A DNA stretch of 7,565 nt from a bacterium (GTDB taxonomy: Bacteria; Armatimonadota; Fimbriimonadia; Fimbriimonadales; GBS-DC): positions 1 to 7,565 of the forward strand of contig JARJMV020000005.1 of the NCBI GenBank assembly GCA_029335935.2, written 5' to 3'. Position numbers and translations under genes: made by a program. Below are positions 5,831 to 7,565 of the stretch, one piece after another. Every line of letters starts with the position of its first letter. Position 1 is the stretch's first letter. A model generated the notes under the pieces. That model was not told where the DNA came from. It searched no databases and saw nothing but the letters and a program-made list of their open reading frames with translations.

Positions 5831-7057
5831 ATGAAACGCAGATACGCTGTGAACGAGCAGATACGAATCGGCATCATCGGCTGCGGCGGGATTGGACGCC
5901 ATCATTACAATCAGTTCAACCGCCTGCGCGGGCAATGCGAGATTGTTGCAGCATGTGATGTGTATCAGAAACATCTCGACGAGTTCCGTCAGATAACAGG
6001 GCGCGACGACATCCAACCCTACGCCGACTACCGACGGCTGCTGGAGCGCAAAGATATCGACGCCGTGGTGGTCGCTACCCCCGATCACTGGCACGCGCGT
6101 ATGACCATCGACGCCTGCGAGGCGGGCAAGCATGTGTTCTGCGAGAAGCCTGCCATGCACAGCATTGTGGAGGGGCTAGCAATGGTGCATGCCGCGCGCG
6201 AGCATCAACGCGTCGTCGCTATCGGATTGCAACAGCGCAGCGGCGAACACTTCAAGGAGGCGGTGCAGATTGTGCGTTCGGGCAGGCTGGGCAAAATCAC
6301 TACCGTCCACTGCTGGAACATCGCCAACGAGACACCAAACGGCATCGGCAACCCACCCGACAGCGAGCCGCCGCCCGACTTAGACTGGGACTTCTGGCTG
6401 GGACCTGCCCCCAAACGCCCCTACAACCCCAACCGCTGCATCTATAACTTCCGCTGGTTCTGGGACTACGCAGGCGGCAAGGTGGCGGATTGGGGCGTGC
6501 ATCTCATCGATGTGGCGCTGTGGGGCATGGGCGAGCATAACCCAACTGAAGTGTGCGCCTACGGCGGCAAACTCGCGCTGAACGACAATCGCGAGACGCC
6601 CGACACGATCGATTGCATCTGGAAGTTCAAGGATTGGACGCTGGTCTACACCCACCGCGCGGGCAGCGATTACCCCCTCTATGGGCGCGGCTACGGCACG
6701 CTCTTTATCGGCACGAACGGCAGCCTGTTTGTGGACAGAGGCGGCTTGGAAGTACATCCCGACAAGGAGCGTATCCCTGCGTACAAACGGGGCGGCTCGG
6801 CGCAGAGTGAACCGCACGCAGAGAACTTCTTGGCGGCGATACGCGAGGGCGCGCCGCTGGCGTCTGATGTGCTGTCGGGCGTGCGCTCCACGATTGTGCC
6901 GCTGCTGGGCAATATCGCCTATCGCGTCGGGCGCAGTATCCGCTGGGACCCCCAACGCGCACAGATTGTCGGCGACCGCGAGGCGAACGCCCTGCTCAGC
7001 CGCAACTGGCGCGCTCCTTGGGGCATCCCCCGACGCTACATCAAGCCTATCGGGTAG
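5831..7057 (+). CDS. Gfo/Idh/MocA-family NAD(P)-dependent oxidoreductase
   Basis: This 408-residue protein probably oxidises or reduces a sugar or cyclitol hydroxyl with NAD(P); the substrate cannot be told from sequence. The N-terminal Rossmann fold shows I-R-I-G-I-I-G-C-G-G-I-G (11-22; GxGxxG at 17-22) and acidic D43 at the end of strand 2, which suggests NAD preference. A-T-P-D-H-W-H (82-88) and the family's catalytic E-K-P (105-107) follow. The C-terminal dimer and substrate domain has R-W-F-W-D-Y-A-G-G and D-W-G-V-H-L-I-D (220-227), the conserved GG...DxGxHxxD signature of the planctomycete-like branch of this family. No Tat or Sec signal is seen, so it should be cytosolic. ATG 5831 is chosen because it follows AGGT and lies just before the Rossmann strand. 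An in-frame ATG at 5726 would overlap the VWA gene and adds non-homologous residues. It ends in TAG and no classical terminator follows. Confidence 0.93.
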   Translation: MKRRYAVNEQIRIGIIGCGGIGRHHYNQFNRLRGQCEIVAACDVYQKHLDEFRQITGRDDIQPYADYRRLLERKDIDAVVVATPDHWHARMTIDACEAGKHVFCEKPAMHSIVEGLAMVHAAREHQRVVAIGLQQRSGEHFKEAVQIVRSGRLGKITTVHCWNIANETPNGIGNPPDSEPPPDLDWDFWLGPAPKRPYNPNRCIYNFRWFWDYAGGKVADWGVHLIDVALWGMGEHNPTEVCAYGGKLALNDNRETPDTIDCIWKFKDWTLVYTHRAGSDYPLYGRGYGTLFIGTNGSLFVDRGGLEVHPDKERIPAYKRGGSAQSEPHAENFLAAIREGAPLASDVLSGVRSTIVPLLGNIAYRVGRSIRWDPQRAQIVGDREANALLSRNWRAPWGIPRRYIKPIG

Positions 7058-7084
7058 CAAGACTCGCGCTTTCTGCCTGCCATT

Positions 7085-7183
7085 CCTGCTGTCGTACCGT
7101 CAGGCGCGACTGCTTTCCTGCTGTCGTAGCGTCGGCGCGACTGCTTGCTTGCTGTCGTAGCGTCGGTGTCCCCGCCGACGAAA
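7085..7183 (+). repeat. three tandem ~32-bp repeats with TCGTAGCGTCGG core
   Basis: Units start at 7085, 7117 and 7148, with periods of 32 and 31. Units 1 and 2 share CTGCTGTCGTA, CGTC, GGCGCGACTGCTT. Unit 3 diverges after the core into TGTCCCCGCCGACGAA, matching the elements at 2362-2427. Unit 1 has CCGTCAGG instead of GCGTCGG. They start 27 bases after the oxidoreductase stop. Confidence 0.75.
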
Positions 7184-7186
7184 CGC

Positions 7187-7208
7187 GCTTGGACAAGAAT
7201 GTCCAAGC
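7187..7208 (-). repeat. isolated 22-bp palindrome of the right-end array family
   Basis: GCTTGGACA (7187-7195), loop AGAA, TGTCCAAGC (7200-7208) is a perfect 9-bp stem identical to the array copies at 7361-7452. The loop is the reverse complement of TTCT, one base from the array loop TTCC, so this copy appears inverted. Confidence 0.75.
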
Positions 7209-7325
7209 CACAGTATGCCCCACGCCGACGACATCAGGGAGTTTATTAGCTGACCTCTGCCTTTGGGTTCGCAACGCTCATAGAGGGAACTCGCAGCAGG
7301 GGGGTAAAACGAACGCTTACTTACG
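7209..7325. other. spacer without recognisable gene or repeat
   Basis: I see no coding signal, RNA gene or clear inverted repeat in these 117 bases between the isolated palindrome and the higher-order array. Confidence 0.5.
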
Positions 7326-7565
7326 GACGCCCCGAATGGCGTCGCACCAGCCTACTCGTGGCTTGGACATTCCTGTCCAAGCACAAACGCAAGTGGCTTG
7401 GACATTCCTGTCCAAGCACAAACGCAAGTGGCTTGGACATTCCTGTCCAAGCACACCCTGTCCGCAGGGGCGCTGACGCCCCGAATGGCGTCGCTCCTGC
7501 GCACGCGTGGCGTGGAGATTCCGGTCCAAGCACAAACGCACGTGGCTGGGACAGTCCTGTCCAAG
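7326..7565. repeat. higher-order palindrome array, 35-bp subunit in 149-bp unit
   Basis: Unit 1 (7326-7474) starts with hairpin X, GACGCC, CCGAAT, GGCGTC (7326-7343). Three copies of hairpin Y follow (GCTTGGACA, TTCC, TGTCCAAGC) at 7361, 7396 and 7431. Spacing is 35 bp, linked by ACAAACGCAAGTG, with a short linker at the end. Unit 2 starts at 7475 with an identical X (20 of 20 bases, GACGCCCCGAATGGCGTCGC) and diverged Y copies at 7510 and 7545, and is cut by the window edge. Open frames here in several phases are products of the repeat and do not look like real genes. Confidence 0.85.

Noticed and set aside
5741..6160. Long N-terminal extension of the VWA frame, starting at 6160 on the minus strand
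   Set aside because: It lies antisense within the strongly supported oxidoreductase, and the translated extension has no family character. Coding character begins at ATG 5740.
6380..7060. Minus-strand open frame opposite the oxidoreductase
   Set aside because: It is a shadow frame, with no recognisable domain or ribosome binding site.
7209..7325. tRNA-like GGTTCG string in the right spacer
   Set aside because: There is no matching acceptor, D or anticodon stem around it, so no cloverleaf can be drawn.
7317..7564. Several short open frames in the right-end repeats
   Set aside because: They are translations of the tandem palindromes in different phases, repeating the same few residues, and have no start signals.
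7326..7565. CRISPR array
   Set aside because: The intervals between palindromes are identical rather than unique spacers, the 35-bp unit is repeated as a whole, and no cas gene is present.

Overview
The window comes from a GC-rich bacterial chromosome. It has a PEP-CTERM sorting signal attached to HAF-type repeats, many short GC-rich palindromic repeats between genes, and a complete GlmS. That combination is what I would expect of a free-living Gram-negative-type lineage, possibly Armatimonadota from an environmental metagenome. The taxon is an inference from overall flavour, not proven by any marker here.

Layout. Positions 1-906 (minus) hold a membrane-anchored TPR-like gene that runs off the left edge. 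It is interrupted by one in-frame TAG at 694-696 with good coding sequence on both sides. Positions 907-1105 are a spacer with two strong hairpins. Positions 1106-1501 (minus) encode a small lysine-free, Thr-rich protein that reads like a receiver domain without its phosphorylation residues. It has the best Shine-Dalgarno in the window. Positions 1592-2179 (plus) are the 3' remnant of a HAF-repeat/PEP-CTERM surface protein. Its homology begins abruptly at 1670, exactly where a C-rich palindromic repeat ends, and a related hairpin follows its stop. Positions 2180-2554 are a repeat-dense spacer ending in a TATAAT box just upstream of glmS.

The right half is compact. glmS (2555-4387, plus; amino-sugar and cell-wall precursor synthesis) ends exactly where a convergent von Willebrand A-domain gene (4388-5740, minus) ends. 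The VWA gene has repeated R-T-Q-A-M type motifs at both termini. It is divergent, across 90 bp, from a Gfo/Idh/MocA-family NAD(P)-dependent oxidoreductase (5831-7057, plus). There is no sign that these three genes form one pathway or operon.

Positions 7058-7565 are non-coding and full of repeats: three tandem ~32-bp units containing GTCGTAGCGTCGG, then an array of 22-bp palindromes at a 35-bp period arranged in a 149-bp higher-order repeat that continues off the right edge. Three intact reading frames in the window end in TAG, so TAG is a normal stop here. The most noteworthy signals are the amber-interrupted TPR gene, the repeat-bounded HAF fragment, the degenerate receiver-like protein, the TQ-motif VWA protein and the higher-order palindrome array. 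I did not find a convincing new multi-gene system.
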